Positions 63,637 to 64,000 of a DNA stretch of 64,000 nt are shown here, in pieces. The notes beneath the pieces were generated by a model, which did not search any database, was not told where the DNA came from, and was given only the letters and a program-made list of their open reading frames with translations. The stretch covers positions 1 through 64,000 of the forward strand of contig NZ_JAODNK010000062.1 in the NCBI RefSeq assembly GCF_025465275.1, given 5' to 3'. The position numbers and the translations under genes are program-made. Every line of letters starts with the position of its first letter. Position 1 is the stretch's first letter. This DNA comes from Nocardia sp. Lineage in GTDB: Bacteria > Actinomycetota > Actinomycetes > Mycobacteriales > Mycobacteriaceae.

Positions 63637-64000
63637 ATGGCGCACGATCGAGCCGGGCGACCGGCACGCGCCGCAGACCTCGAGGACATCGCGCATCTGG
63701 TGACGGCGTACTACAGCCGAATTCCGGATCCGGAGGATCCGTCGCAGCTGGTGTCCTTCGGAACTTCCGGGCACCGCGGCTCCAGCCTCGACTGCGCTTT
63801 CAACGAGTCACACATCCTCGCCATTACGCAGGCCATCGTGGAGTATCGCGCCACCCGCGGCATTACCGGTCCGGTATATCTGGCCCGCGATACGCATGCG
63901 CTGTCCGAACCCGCATGGACCACCGCGCTCGAGGTGCTCGCCGCCAATGACGTCACCGCCATGATCGATTCGCGCGACAGGTACACGCCCACACCGGCTT
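63637..64000 (+). CDS. pgm: Phosphoglucomutase, 5' part
   Basis: First 121 codons of an alpha-D-phosphohexomutase that interconverts glucose-1-phosphate and glucose-6-phosphate; continues beyond the right edge. AGRPARAADLEDIAHLVTAYYSRIPDPEDPSQLVSFGTSGHRGSSLDCAFNESHILAITQAIVEYRA is highly typical, with the substrate-binding TSGHRG. The active-site phosphoserine motif lies outside the window. ATG 63637 with GAAGGGAG about 8 nt upstream. Confidence 0.95.
   Translation, partial: MAHDRAGRPARAADLEDIAHLVTAYYSRIPDPEDPSQLVSFGTSGHRGSSLDCAFNESHILAITQAIVEYRATRGITGPVYLARDTHALSEPAWTTALEVLAANDVTAMIDSRDRYTPTPA

Overview
The window is high-GC actinobacterial DNA and looks like a Nocardia (or close mycolate-containing relative) chromosome. 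Evidence: fadE24-fadE23 beside a hisN-type phosphatase, the order prfB - MscS channel - small membrane protein - ftsE - ftsX - smpB - ssrA, a tmRNA tag of the mycobacterial/nocardial type (AADSNQRDYALAA), many GTG/TTG starts, and abundant TetR/MFS pairs, MmpL, secreted lipase and lipoprotein genes. No rRNA, phage, insertion sequence or CRISPR array was seen.

Region 1 (1-6956): fadE23 (partial) and fadE24 under a striking tandem palindrome; a small secreted protein; a GT39-like membrane glycosyltransferase followed by a 32-codon ORF with a perfect Shine-Dalgarno and its own terminator; hisN; a flavin reductase with a divergent XRE regulator. Region 2 (7098-15084): the conserved translation/division block prfB, mscS-like, ftsEX, with recQ and a separately promoted tRNA-Glu placed before smpB and ssrA. 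Region 3 (15246-20142): a second hydrophobic micro-ORF, a second GT39 paralogue, an MmpL transporter and an EthD protein.

Region 4 (20162-34761) is accessory metabolism: a broken beta-lactamase-like gene, a broken short-chain dehydrogenase, a stand-alone LigD-type polymerase, a TetR/MFS drug-efflux unit, several hydrolases, and a carotenoid-oxygenase operon divergent from a PadR regulator across a symmetric operator. Region 5 (35093-36214) carries a Gln/Ala-rich coiled-coil protein and a DUF3467 protein. Region 6 (36319-42799) looks like an amide/formamide utilisation locus: FmdA, FmdB, an NCS1 permease, an AmiC-like cytosolic sensor and a divergent MarR regulator, the logic of the M. smegmatis acetamidase system.

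Region 7 (42929-64000): TMEM175-type channel, VOC plus ketosteroid-dehydrogenase-like pair, DUF4132 fragment, S9 lipoprotein peptidase, regulator-controlled YhgE/Pip exporter with a double-CDGSH protein, GAF-ANTAR protein, MFS pumps, an osmotic-stress cluster (mscL, BCCT transporter, two LEA-like proteins), sugar-lactone oxidase, TetR/MFS pair, secreted lipase and the start of pgm. Five copies of one sequence-identical hairpin (AGGCCCGGTCC stem) sit just behind unrelated genes and form a dispersed terminator-repeat family. No single large new system is obvious; the strongest leads are the two micro-ORFs next to GT39 paralogues, the conserved hairpin family, the tandem operator of fadE24 and the Gln/Ala coiled-coil locus.
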